NCBI RefSeq assembly: GCF_027484945.1
Contig: NZ_JAIXRZ010000018.1
Coordinates: 1-33,475, forward strand
Direction: 5' to 3'
DNA length: 33,475 bases
Source of the DNA: Flavobacterium sp.
GTDB taxonomy: Bacteria > Bacteroidota > Bacteroidia > Flavobacteriales > Flavobacteriaceae
Of the stretch, positions 26,493 to 33,475 are shown piece after piece (position 1 is the stretch's first letter; every line of letters begins with the position of its first letter). The notes under the pieces were generated by a model. The model saw only the letters and a list, made by a program, of their open reading frames with translations, did not search any database and was not told the origin of the DNA. Position numbers and translations under genes: made by a program.

Positions 26493-26570
26493 GGGAGCTT
26501 TTTCCGGTCTTCGCCAGTCGCTTCCCTCCGGGCGAGCTTCAACAATGGCTCAACCCGGGCTAAAAAAAGC
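26493..26570. repeat. GC-rich nested palindromic element
   Basis: Outer arms GCTTTTT (26497-26503) and AAAAAGC (26564-26570) enclose an inner hairpin, CCGGGcGAGC (26528-26537) against GCTCaaCCCGG (26548-26558), with a 10-nt loop. The element is much richer in G and C than its surroundings. It resembles, from memory, short dispersed repeats opening with GGGAGCT that recur in Flavobacterium intergenic DNA; that link is not proven here. Confidence 0.6.
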
Positions 26571-26734
26571 GAGCTAAGATACGACAATATTTTCAAACGT
26601 ATTTGTGGCAATTTTTCGTCCAAATAAAAGTTATTTGGAAGTTAAATTCAAGGTTTTACACATCGGCATTGTTTTGTTAATAAAATATCTTGATAACTTT
26701 TTATTCCAACTTTTAAGACGGTTGACTTTACCTC

Positions 26735-26742
26735 TATTTTTG
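26735..26742 (+). promoter_or_regulatory. -7 box of the YegP-like gene
   Basis: TATTTTTG matches TAnnTTTG and ends 23 nt before the ATG at 26766. The -33 position carries TTTA rather than TTTG. Confidence 0.4.
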
Positions 26743-26765
26743 TAATGAACCCTTATTTTTAATGC

Positions 26766-27146
26766 ATGGGCGCATTTGTTATCAGTAAACGAATTAATGG
26801 CGATTACAAATTTATTTTTGCTTCCCGCAAAGGGAAAACCGTTTTTACAAGTATTGCTTGTAAACACAAATCGGATTGTGAACGGATGATTGCTCATATA
26901 CAAAACCATACCGAATCGTTTTCTTTCACTAAAATAAAAGCGAGTGGTGGAAAGTTGTTTTTTCGAATTTCAAAAGACGGTTTAGTTTTAGCTACCAGTC
27001 GTAAATATACTACCGAGCGATTACTTCAAAAAGGAATTGATGAAATCCTTCGTAATGTAGCTCAATCAGAAGTTTTGGATTTTACCGAACTTGATCCTAT
27101 CTTTCCAATTGAAGAAATCAGTTTGGGAATTTCGGTTGCGTCTTAA
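26766..27146 (+). CDS. YegP-like DUF1508 protein
   Basis: The 126-aa product fits the DUF1508/YegP family of small proteins built from repeated beta-beta-beta-alpha units. Two units are visible: GAFVISKRINGDYKFIFASR with the following helix (CKHKSDCERMIAHIQ), and GGKLFFRISKDGLVLATSRK followed by TTERLLQKGIDEILRNV. The KDG..LATS element is the typical unit core. The molecular role of the family is unknown. It is a single gene, convergent with the membrane protein gene 15 nt downstream. Confidence 0.82.
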   Translation: MGAFVISKRINGDYKFIFASRKGKTVFTSIACKHKSDCERMIAHIQNHTESFSFTKIKASGGKLFFRISKDGLVLATSRKYTTERLLQKGIDEILRNVAQSEVLDFTELDPIFPIEEISLGISVAS

Positions 27147-27160
27147 AAAAACAAGATTAT

Positions 27161-27532
27161 TTACGTTCGCTCTACCTGCATCCATTCATAAATCCCTAAA
27201 AGGATGACCCAAAAGGAAAGCAAAAAAGCAATCAATGGATTTTTAGTGTGATTCATTACAATTAATCCAAAAATTGATAATCCAACAATTACAGAGATAC
27301 TGCCGGTAACAATTCGAATAAATGCATTGGGTTTTTCACTACGAATATCCGAATACGCACTGTAAGCCAAAAAAAGCGCATAGATGAGAATTACTAAATT
27401 CGCGATTAAATTAAACTTTTCAAAAGAATCAAACATTCGCAGCATACTAAAAAAACTGCCAATACCAGCTATCGCAAATAAAAATTTAGTGATGACCCAA
27501 AAAAGAAAGGTTTGATGGTAAAAATGCTTCAT
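27161..27532 (-). CDS. Four-helix membrane protein, unknown
   Basis: The 123-aa product has four hydrophobic segments (about residues 8-28, 40-60, 74-93 and 98-116) with short polar loops and little else. No family is recognised. The start ATG 27532 gives a short basic N-terminus before the first helix. It is convergent with the YegP-like gene and follows the pseudo-hydrolase gene after a 150-nt gap, so it may have its own promoter, though none was clear. Confidence 0.7.
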   Translation of the reverse strand: MKHFYHQTFLFWVITKFLFAIAGIGSFFSMLRMFDSFEKFNLIANLVILIYALFLAYSAYSDIRSEKPNAFIRIVTGSISVIVGLSIFGLIVMNHTKNPLIAFLLSFWVILLGIYEWMQVERT

Positions 27533-27660
27533 GGCTTAAAAAAATCCTATTAAAAGGCTTTTATTTTTGTTGGTGCGAAAATAGTTGATTTTGTTTAATC
27601 TAAAAATACAGCACCCAATTTAAAAATGTTAAAGTTTTATTTAAAAAAAGCATCCAAAAT

Positions 27661-27678
27661 ATTCAATGTTTATTGAAT
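27661..27678 (-). terminator. Weak hairpin after the hydrolase gene
   Basis: ATTCAAT and ATTGAAT form a 7-bp AT-only stem around a 4-nt loop, starting 5 nt beyond the hydrolase stop; a T-rich stretch follows on the minus strand. It may be a weak terminator. Confidence 0.3.
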
Positions 27679-27683
27679 TATTG

Positions 27684-28607
27684 CTACAATCGTTTTTTTA
27701 ACGTTTCTAAAAACAGTGCCTGCTGATCGATAAACACATTTAATGCACATTGTGGCCAATAGTACAAATGATTTTCTGGAAGTAAACGTTCCAAATTGCT
27801 CATTTGTTCATTTGAAAAAAATCCATCATCTTGCCCATAAAACCCATATACATTAATGTTTTTTTGGTTTAATTGTTGGATAAATTCTGAAAGATTTAGG
27901 GTTGTATAGTTATCATTTTGGGCAAACCCCAAAACCGCTTCCTGAGTAAATTGGTCGTTCCATTTTTTTAATTCTGAAATGGATTGCATCGACTTATAAA
28001 TTTTTTGGGCTTCAAGAGTTGGTTTTTTGGGACGCAAAAGTCCGTTACGCTGCGCATGAAGCATACAATAGGATGCATACATAATTGATGTTGGATCCAT
28101 CGCTTGAAGCAGTCCTATATACTTTAAATTAGACATCTCATTTTTGGTTTCATAAATCGTTTTACATTGAGTAATGATTTGGGTATACGATTCTTGTAAC
28201 GAAATTGGAGTGCCAATTAACACTACGGCTTGGACCAATTCGGGATGGATACGTGCAAATAATACGGCCAACATTCCCCCAAAACGGTGACCGAGTAACG
28301 TTATTTTTTGTAATTGGTACTGTTGCATTAACCCTTGAATATCAACACTGGCCTCTGCTATCGAATATTCCGCATTGGGGTCTGTGCTGCGTCCTTCGCC
28401 TCTTCGGTCATAAACAATCACATAAAAACCTTGGTCAGCCAAGCGTTGCGCAGTTGTAAATTCAAACCGGGCACAATTATTACCAGGCCCCTCGTGCATA
28501 AATAACAACGGTTTATCTTGCGGGTTGCCAAACGCTTTGGAGTAGAGGGTTTGAGCGTTTATTGCAGGTGTAATTAGTAAAAGGAAATATACAAATACTT
28601 GACGCAT
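27684..28607 (-). CDS. Alpha/beta-hydrolase-fold protein lacking catalytic residues
   Basis: The 307-aa protein from ATG 28607 has a signal peptide (ending AINAQ) and the fold of proline-iminopeptidase-like hydrolases: oxyanion-loop HEGPGN (38-43), VIVYDRRGEGRS, the nucleophile elbow and a late DDGFFS loop. The elbow, however, reads GHRFGG: R108 replaces the expected serine (codon CGT at 28286-28284, one base from AGT). The usual C-terminal histidine in C-G-H-x-V-F is also missing, reading CALNVFIDQQ (A288, L289). Only the acidic residue (D260/D261) remains. It is likely a pseudoenzyme or binding protein. It follows uvrA closely and should share its transcript; GTG at 28616 is an alternative start. 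Confidence 0.82.
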   Translation of the reverse strand: MRQVFVYFLLLITPAINAQTLYSKAFGNPQDKPLLFMHEGPGNNCARFEFTTAQRLADQGFYVIVYDRRGEGRSTDPNAEYSIAEASVDIQGLMQQYQLQKITLLGHRFGGMLAVLFARIHPELVQAVVLIGTPISLQESYTQIITQCKTIYETKNEMSNLKYIGLLQAMDPTSIMYASYCMLHAQRNGLLRPKKPTLEAQKIYKSMQSISELKKWNDQFTQEAVLGFAQNDNYTTLNLSEFIQQLNQKNINVYGFYGQDDGFFSNEQMSNLERLLPENHLYYWPQCALNVFIDQQALFLETLKKRL

Positions 28608-28618
28608 GAATTTCACTA

Positions 28619-31447
28619 TTAAAGTTCTTTCGCTAAAAAACGTGCCGTGTAACTTTTTTTGTTTTTACTGACTTCTTCTGGGGTGCCCACACATAAGATT
28701 TGTCCACCGCCTTTTCCGCCTTCGGGACCCACGTCAATAATGTGATCGGCGAGTTTGATTACATCCAAATTATGTTCGATGATCAATACGGTATTACCTT
28801 TGTCGACCAATTTTTGGATCACTTCCATCAGTACTCGAATATCTTCAAAATGCAATCCCGTAGTGGGCTCGTCCATGATGTAGAAGGTATTACCAGTATC
28901 TTTTTTTGCCAATTCGGTGGCTAATTTGATGCGCTGGGCTTCGCCTCCTGAAAGAGTCGTACTTTGTTGGCCCAAAGTAATATATCCCAAACCTACCTCT
29001 TGAATTGTTTTTATTTTACGGTAAATCTTCGGGATGTTTTCAAAAAAATCAACGGCTTCATCCACCGTCATATTCAATACATCGGATATGGATTTACCTT
29101 TATATCGAATTTCTAGGGTTTCGCGGTTAAATCGTTTTCCCTGACAGGTTTCACATGCTACATAAACATCGGGCAAAAAGCTCATTTCAATAGTGCGAAC
29201 GCCCGAGCCTTCGCAGGTTTCACAACGGCCGCCCGACACGTTAAAGCTAAATCGACCTGCTTTGTAGCCACGAATCATCGCTTCGGGCGTTTGGGTAAAT
29301 AGCGTTCGGATTTCAGCGAATACATCGGTATAAGTAGCAGGATTGGAACGAGGCGTGCGGCCAATCGGACTCTGATCAATGTCAATCACTTTGTCAATAT
29401 GTTCGAGGCCTTCAATTTTTTTAAAGGGCATCGGTCGTTTTACCCCATTGTAGATGTGCGCGTTTAAAATGGGGTAGAGGGTTTCGTTGATTAACGTCGA
29501 TTTTCCACTTCCTGAAACTCCCGTAACACCGATTAATTTTCCAAGTGGAAATTCAGCGGTTACATTTTTCAAATTATTACCAGAAGCTCCACTCAATTTA
29601 ATCGATTTTCCATTGCCTTCTCTGCGTTTTTTTGGAACTTGAATAGCCATTTTTCCACTTAGATATTGTGCGGTAATGGTCGTTTCATTAAGCAGTTCTT
29701 TTGGTGTTCCTTTACTGATAATTTGTCCACCAAAACGGCCGGCTTTCGGTCCAATATCAATTACATAATCGGCTTCAACAATCATGTCTTTGTCATGCTC
29801 AACTACCAAAACAGAGTTTCCAATGTCGCGTAAATTTTTCAATGATGTTATCAGCCGTTCATTATCGCGTTGATGGAGTCCAATACTCGGTTCATCCAAA
29901 ATATAGAGCACGCCCACGAGTTGTGATCCTATTTGGGTAGCCAATCGAATGCGTTGGGCTTCACCTCCTGAAAGTGATTTCGAACTCCGATTTAGGGACA
30001 AGTAATTGAGTCCGACATCCATTAAAAACCGTAAACGGTCATTGATTTCTTTTAGAATTTCGGTTGCAATGGTTCTTTGTTTATTTGAAAGAGTTTCGGG
30101 CAATGCCAAAAACCAATCGGTTAATTCGGCGATATCCATTGCTGATAGATCGGCTATATTTTTATTGTTAATTTTAAAATATAACAACTCCTTTTTCAAA
30201 CGCGAACCGTTGCATTCGGGACATACAATTTCGTCCATAAAGTCTTTTGCCCAACGTTTTAAAGAAGTAGATGACGCGTCATCATGTTGGTTTTTAATAA
30301 ATGCGGCGATTCCTTCAAACTCGATTTTATATTCTTTGGTTACACCCGCTGTTTTGGCGGCTATCGTAAATCGTTCGTTGCCTCCATTAAGTATCATTTC
30401 CAGGGCTTCCTCTGCTATTTTCTCTATTGGATCGGTGAGTTTAAACCCAAACTTTTCACCAATGGCTTCCAATTGTTTGAACATCCACGAACTTTTATAT
30501 TCGCCCAAAGGAGCCAAACCGCCTTTTGCAATCGATAAACGAGAATCGGGGATGATTTTTTTGAGATTTATTTCATTAACAGTACCTAAACCATTACAGT
30601 GACTACAAGCACCTTTTGGGGAGTTGAATGAAAATAAATTAGGTTCTGGATTTTGATAGGAGATTCCGGTGGTGGGACACATAAGTGTGCGACTAAAAAA
30701 GCGCGCCTCTTTTTGATCTTGTTCAATCACCATCATGACATCTTCACCATGATACATTGCTGTTTTTATACTTTCGGCAAGACGCTTATGGGTATCATCG
30801 TCGTGAGTTGGTACCATACGGTCGATGACAATTTCGATATCATGGGTCTTGTAGCGATCGAGTTTCATGCCGGGAGTTATGTCTTTAATTTCTCCGTTAA
30901 CGCGAACTTTTACAAAGCCTTGTTTGGCAATTTGCTGAAATAATTCGGCATAATGTCCCTTTCGTGCGCGAACAACTGGCGCAAGTAGGTTAATCCGTTT
31001 TCCATTGAACTGATCTATTATGAGGTCGTTGATTTGCGAATCAGAATAGGAAACCATTTTTTCTCCCGTATTGTAGCTGTAAGCCTCACCAGCGCGTGCA
31101 TAAAGAAGCCGCAGAAAATCGTAGATTTCGGTTATCGTACCCACGGTAGAGCGCGGTGATTTACTGGTCGTTTTTTGCTCAATGGCAATCACAGGCGATA
31201 AACCGTCAATTTTATCCACATCGGGACGTTCGAGTCCTCCCAAAAACTGTCGGGCATAAGCCGAAAAAGTTTCAATATAGCGGCGCTGTCCTTCGGCGTA
31301 AATAGTGTCGAAGGCGAGTGACGATTTTCCAGATCCTGAGAGCCCGGTAATTACCACCAGTTGCTCCCTTGGGATAGCAATGTCGATATTTTTCAGATTG
31401 TGGGCACGGGCACCAATCACTTCAATGGTTTCGAGTTGTTCTTGCAT
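28619..31447 (-). CDS. uvrA: Excinuclease ABC subunit A
   Basis: UvrA recognises bulky DNA damage and loads UvrB in nucleotide excision repair. The 942-aa product has two ABC ATPase modules: Walker A GLSGSGKSSLAF near the N-terminus and GVSGSGKSTLIN in the second half, with signature sequences SLSGGEAQRIRLA and TLSGGEAQRIKLA. Zinc-binding cysteines are seen in CSHCNGLG, CPECNGSRL and CETCEGSG/CETCQGKR. The ATG at 31447 is chosen; an in-frame TTG at 31468 is within the -7 box. The gene leads a transcript with the pseudo-hydrolase. Confidence 0.97.
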   Translation of the reverse strand: MQEQLETIEVIGARAHNLKNIDIAIPREQLVVITGLSGSGKSSLAFDTIYAEGQRRYIETFSAYARQFLGGLERPDVDKIDGLSPVIAIEQKTTSKSPRSTVGTITEIYDFLRLLYARAGEAYSYNTGEKMVSYSDSQINDLIIDQFNGKRINLLAPVVRARKGHYAELFQQIAKQGFVKVRVNGEIKDITPGMKLDRYKTHDIEIVIDRMVPTHDDDTHKRLAESIKTAMYHGEDVMMVIEQDQKEARFFSRTLMCPTTGISYQNPEPNLFSFNSPKGACSHCNGLGTVNEINLKKIIPDSRLSIAKGGLAPLGEYKSSWMFKQLEAIGEKFGFKLTDPIEKIAEEALEMILNGGNERFTIAAKTAGVTKEYKIEFEGIAAFIKNQHDDASSTSLKRWAKDFMDEIVCPECNGSRLKKELLYFKINNKNIADLSAMDIAELTDWFLALPETLSNKQRTIATEILKEINDRLRFLMDVGLNYLSLNRSSKSLSGGEAQRIRLATQIGSQLVGVLYILDEPSIGLHQRDNERLITSLKNLRDIGNSVLVVEHDKDMIVEADYVIDIGPKAGRFGGQIISKGTPKELLNETTITAQYLSGKMAIQVPKKRREGNGKSIKLSGASGNNLKNVTAEFPLGKLIGVTGVSGSGKSTLINETLYPILNAHIYNGVKRPMPFKKIEGLEHIDKVIDIDQSPIGRTPRSNPATYTDVFAEIRTLFTQTPEAMIRGYKAGRFSFNVSGGRCETCEGSGVRTIEMSFLPDVYVACETCQGKRFNRETLEIRYKGKSISDVLNMTVDEAVDFFENIPKIYRKIKTIQEVGLGYITLGQQSTTLSGGEAQRIKLATELAKKDTGNTFYIMDEPTTGLHFEDIRVLMEVIQKLVDKGNTVLIIEHNLDVIKLADHIIDVGPEGGKGGGQILCVGTPEEVSKNKKSYTARFLAKEL

Positions 31448-31465
31448 TATTTTTTTGGGAAAATA

Positions 31466-31496
31466 CAAAGGTACATTATCTGCCTTGGATTACCAA
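31466..31496 (-). promoter_or_regulatory. Promoter of uvrA
   Basis: TTG (31496-31494), a 20-nt spacer and TACCTTTG (31473-31466) on the minus strand match the Bacteroidota consensus, 18 nt before the ATG. No SOS box was recognised. Confidence 0.6.
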
Positions 31497-31648
31497 TTGA
31501 TTGGGAAAACTTCATCGACTGTTGCAGTTTGAAGCGATTCGTAGTGGGTAAGTTGTATGGATATAAAATGAACTATTGAATTCAAAAAATTAAAAATCCA
31601 ACTTCCAACGATTACAATCAAAAAGTGAAAAAGATTTCGGTCTTTAAC

Positions 31649-33469
31649 CTAGTCAATTACCATTCCTTTCAAGGTTTGGCGGTAGGTTTCTAAAAGCTCA
31701 CTTTTGTATACGATTCCGAAGAACTTACCCGATTTTAAAACGAGTAAAGCGGTTTGTTTCGTGGTATCAAATTTATCCATAATTACCTCCATTCCATCAT
31801 CATGATTAATGATGATACCGGTTGATTGCATCCATTCTTTGATCGTTCCAAATTTTACCCGATAGGGGTTAAAAACTATGGTCTTAAGATGGTCTACATT
31901 CAAAACACCAAGCAGTTTGTTTTTTTCATCCAAAACCGGAAAAATCGGTTGACTGGAGGATCGCATTGCCTCAATGATTTGATCAACCGAATCGTGGAGT
32001 TGAAAAGTGTCAATATTGCAATGAACATGAGATAAAAAGTCGATACTCAATAAAATATTTTTGTCTTTATCGCCTGTAAACACCTCTCCTTTGTCGGCTA
32101 ATACTTTAACGTCCATCGAATGCTTTTCAAGCTTTTTGGAAACGGCAAAACTAATCGATGAGACGATCATTAACGGAACCATTAAATCATAACCTCCTGT
32201 GATTTCTCCAATTAAAAAGATAGCGGTTAAAGGTGCATGAAATAAGCCACTTAAAATACCGGCCATTCCCACCATGATAAAATTTGTTAAAGGAAGTTCA
32301 TTATTAATTCCGATAAGCGCCATCGTTTTGGCAACAGCGAAACCGAGGTATGAACCTACAAACAAAGAGGGTGCAAAATTGCCACCATTTCCTCCAGAAC
32401 CTAAAGTGAGTCCGGTTGCGATCGATTTGAGAAAAACGATGAGTCCGACAAACCCCAGCAATACCCATTCACTGGATTTGAAAGGTTGGAGGAGGGTGTT
32501 GTCCAATAAGACTTCAGGATGCATTGTTGATAGCGTTTTTATGCTTTCGTAACCTTCTCCAAAGAGCGTCGGAAAGAAAAAAATCAAAACGGCCAATAAA
32601 AAGGCCCCCACCAAAGCGCGGCGGTACGAATTTAAATTGTAACGGTTGAAAAAATGCTCAACCCTTCTAAAATTTCGGGCATGATATACCGAAACAAAAC
32701 CAGAAGCTAAACCCAAGAGGATGTAGTAGGGAATGTTATGGTAATCAAAAGGTTTGATTTCCTTAAATCGCAGTAAAATATCGGAACTTAATAAAATCGT
32801 TGATACTAAAGCACCGGTGGCTGCCGAAATCATTATTGGAATAAAAGCAGAGATACTCACATCGGTTAGCACAACTTCGATTGCAAAAAGTACCCCTGCA
32901 ATGGGTGCATTAAATGCAGCACCTATACCTGCGGCAACACCACAAGCTAATAATAGAATACGGTCTTTTTGTGATAAACGGTATTTTTGGGCATAGTTGG
33001 AGCCAAATGCAGCGCCGGTAATGGTAATCGGACTCTCCAATCCAGCCGAGCCGCCCAATCCTACGGTAAGCGAACTCGTAACAATTTGTGCATACATTTG
33101 TTTTCGCGGTAAGATGCCTCCTTTTTTAGCCACAGCATAGAGGATTTGCGAACTTCCTTTTTCAATAGAACCGTCTAAAAATTTACGAATAACGATAACG
33201 GTGAGTATAATCCCAACAATAGGGAAAATACTATTAGCATAGGGAAGTTTAAGGTATTGGTTAACATAATTGGCAAATAAGAAAACATTGTGGGCAAAGT
33301 TTTTAAGTACGATCACTGCTAAGGCACAGGAAATCGCTACTGCAACACAGGACAAATACAAAAAATTTCGCTCCGACAACACGGCTTTCGCCCCAAAGAA
33401 AAGAGCTTCTAAGCGGCGAAGATTTTTTCGTAAAAACAATAATACCGTCGCTGTTTTTCGGGTGGGCAT
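31649..33469 (-). CDS. ClC family chloride channel with CBS domains
   Basis: The 606-aa protein has the ten or more helices of the ClC fold (residues about 35-440) and two C-terminal CBS domains (about 475-600), which often bind adenine nucleotides. Selectivity motifs are the GSS near 106, GGSAGLESPIT (139-149) with gating glutamate E145, and GSGGNGGNFAPSLFVG. The internal proton glutamate of H+/Cl- exchangers (E203 in the E. coli protein) aligns with V199 in LFAIEVV, as in true channels. A long N-terminus of about 30 basic residues precedes the first helix. The gene is complete, its ATG lying 6 nt from the right edge; its promoter is outside. Confidence 0.9.
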   Translation of the reverse strand: MPTRKTATVLLFLRKNLRRLEALFFGAKAVLSERNFLYLSCVAVAISCALAVIVLKNFAHNVFLFANYVNQYLKLPYANSIFPIVGIILTVIVIRKFLDGSIEKGSSQILYAVAKKGGILPRKQMYAQIVTSSLTVGLGGSAGLESPITITGAAFGSNYAQKYRLSQKDRILLLACGVAAGIGAAFNAPIAGVLFAIEVVLTDVSISAFIPIMISAATGALVSTILLSSDILLRFKEIKPFDYHNIPYYILLGLASGFVSVYHARNFRRVEHFFNRYNLNSYRRALVGAFLLAVLIFFFPTLFGEGYESIKTLSTMHPEVLLDNTLLQPFKSSEWVLLGFVGLIVFLKSIATGLTLGSGGNGGNFAPSLFVGSYLGFAVAKTMALIGINNELPLTNFIMVGMAGILSGLFHAPLTAIFLIGEITGGYDLMVPLMIVSSISFAVSKKLEKHSMDVKVLADKGEVFTGDKDKNILLSIDFLSHVHCNIDTFQLHDSVDQIIEAMRSSSQPIFPVLDEKNKLLGVLNVDHLKTIVFNPYRVKFGTIKEWMQSTGIIINHDDGMEVIMDKFDTTKQTALLVLKSGKFFGIVYKSELLETYRQTLKGMVID

Positions 33470-33475
33470 AATACA

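Larger units (their letters stand above)
26465..26765. other. Intergenic region between LOG and YegP-like genes
   Basis: This 301-nt gap between divergent genes holds a GC-rich palindrome (26493-26570) on the LOG side and a TAnnTTTG box on the YegP side. The part between them (about 26575-26730) is AT-rich and shows nothing else. Confidence 0.6.

Noticed and set aside
26631..26909. 92-codon open frame on the minus strand across the start of the YegP-like gene
   Set aside because: It conflicts with a gene that has a family match and promoter; its translation is basic and featureless.
30006..30602. 198-codon open frame antisense to uvrA
   Set aside because: It lies wholly inside the strongly conserved uvrA frame on the other strand and its translation shows no recognisable domain.

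Overview
The window looks like chromosomal DNA from a member of the Flavobacteriaceae (Bacteroidota), close to Flavobacterium. The DNA is AT-rich. Many genes are preceded by the Bacteroidota-type -7 box TAnnTTTG, at four of them with a TTG/TTTG-type -33 box 19-20 nt further upstream (uvrA, fahA, the Gfo/Idh gene and, imperfectly, pcm), and Shine-Dalgarno sequences are mostly absent. Gene content is typical of the family: DUF1015, DUF4199, a fused E1 2-oxoacid dehydrogenase, the YtxJ bacilliredoxin-like protein and the AguA/AguB pair. No tRNA, rRNA, CRISPR array, phage gene or transposase was seen.

Layout. 1-2.45 kb (minus): Gfo/Idh oxidoreductase, 3-hydroxybutyryl-CoA dehydrogenase and the start of a DUF1015 gene that runs off the left edge. 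2.6-4.8 kb: pcm (plus), then XRE regulator, smpB and a GNAT acetyltransferase (minus). 4.8-9.0 kb: a secreted active M1 metallopeptidase (plus) convergent with DUF4199, a secreted unknown protein and an RDD protein (minus). 9.0-12.3 kb: clpB (minus) divergent from ytxJ (plus). 12.3-14.3 kb: aguA and aguB, overlapping, for putrescine from agmatine. 14.3-17.8 kb: a small membrane protein, a frameshifted lipoprotein gene, fahA (with a 17-nt homopolymer inside its reading frame) and divergent glyA. 17.8-20.2 kb: fused E1 alpha/beta dehydrogenase. 20.4-25.5 kb: a translationally coupled set made of an MBOAT O-acyltransferase, an SGNH-like membrane-anchored protein and a catalytically dead M1-peptidase domain joined to an outer-membrane beta-barrel. 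25.5-27.5 kb: repeat block, LOG nucleotide hydrolase, a GC-rich palindromic repeat, a YegP-like protein and a membrane protein. 27.7-33.5 kb: a pseudo-alpha/beta-hydrolase, uvrA and a ClC chloride channel.

Most of the window is ordinary housekeeping. The best candidate for an undescribed system is the MBOAT/SGNH/pseudopeptidase-barrel operon at 20395-25522. It pairs an acyl-transfer module in the inner membrane with an outer-membrane protein whose peptidase domain has lost its zinc site, and a heptamer repeat array lies directly in front of its first gene. Other points worth a second look are degenerate active sites (alpha/beta hydrolase, swapped metal ligands in E1), the homopolymer in fahA, the broken lipoprotein gene and the dispersed-type palindrome before the LOG gene.
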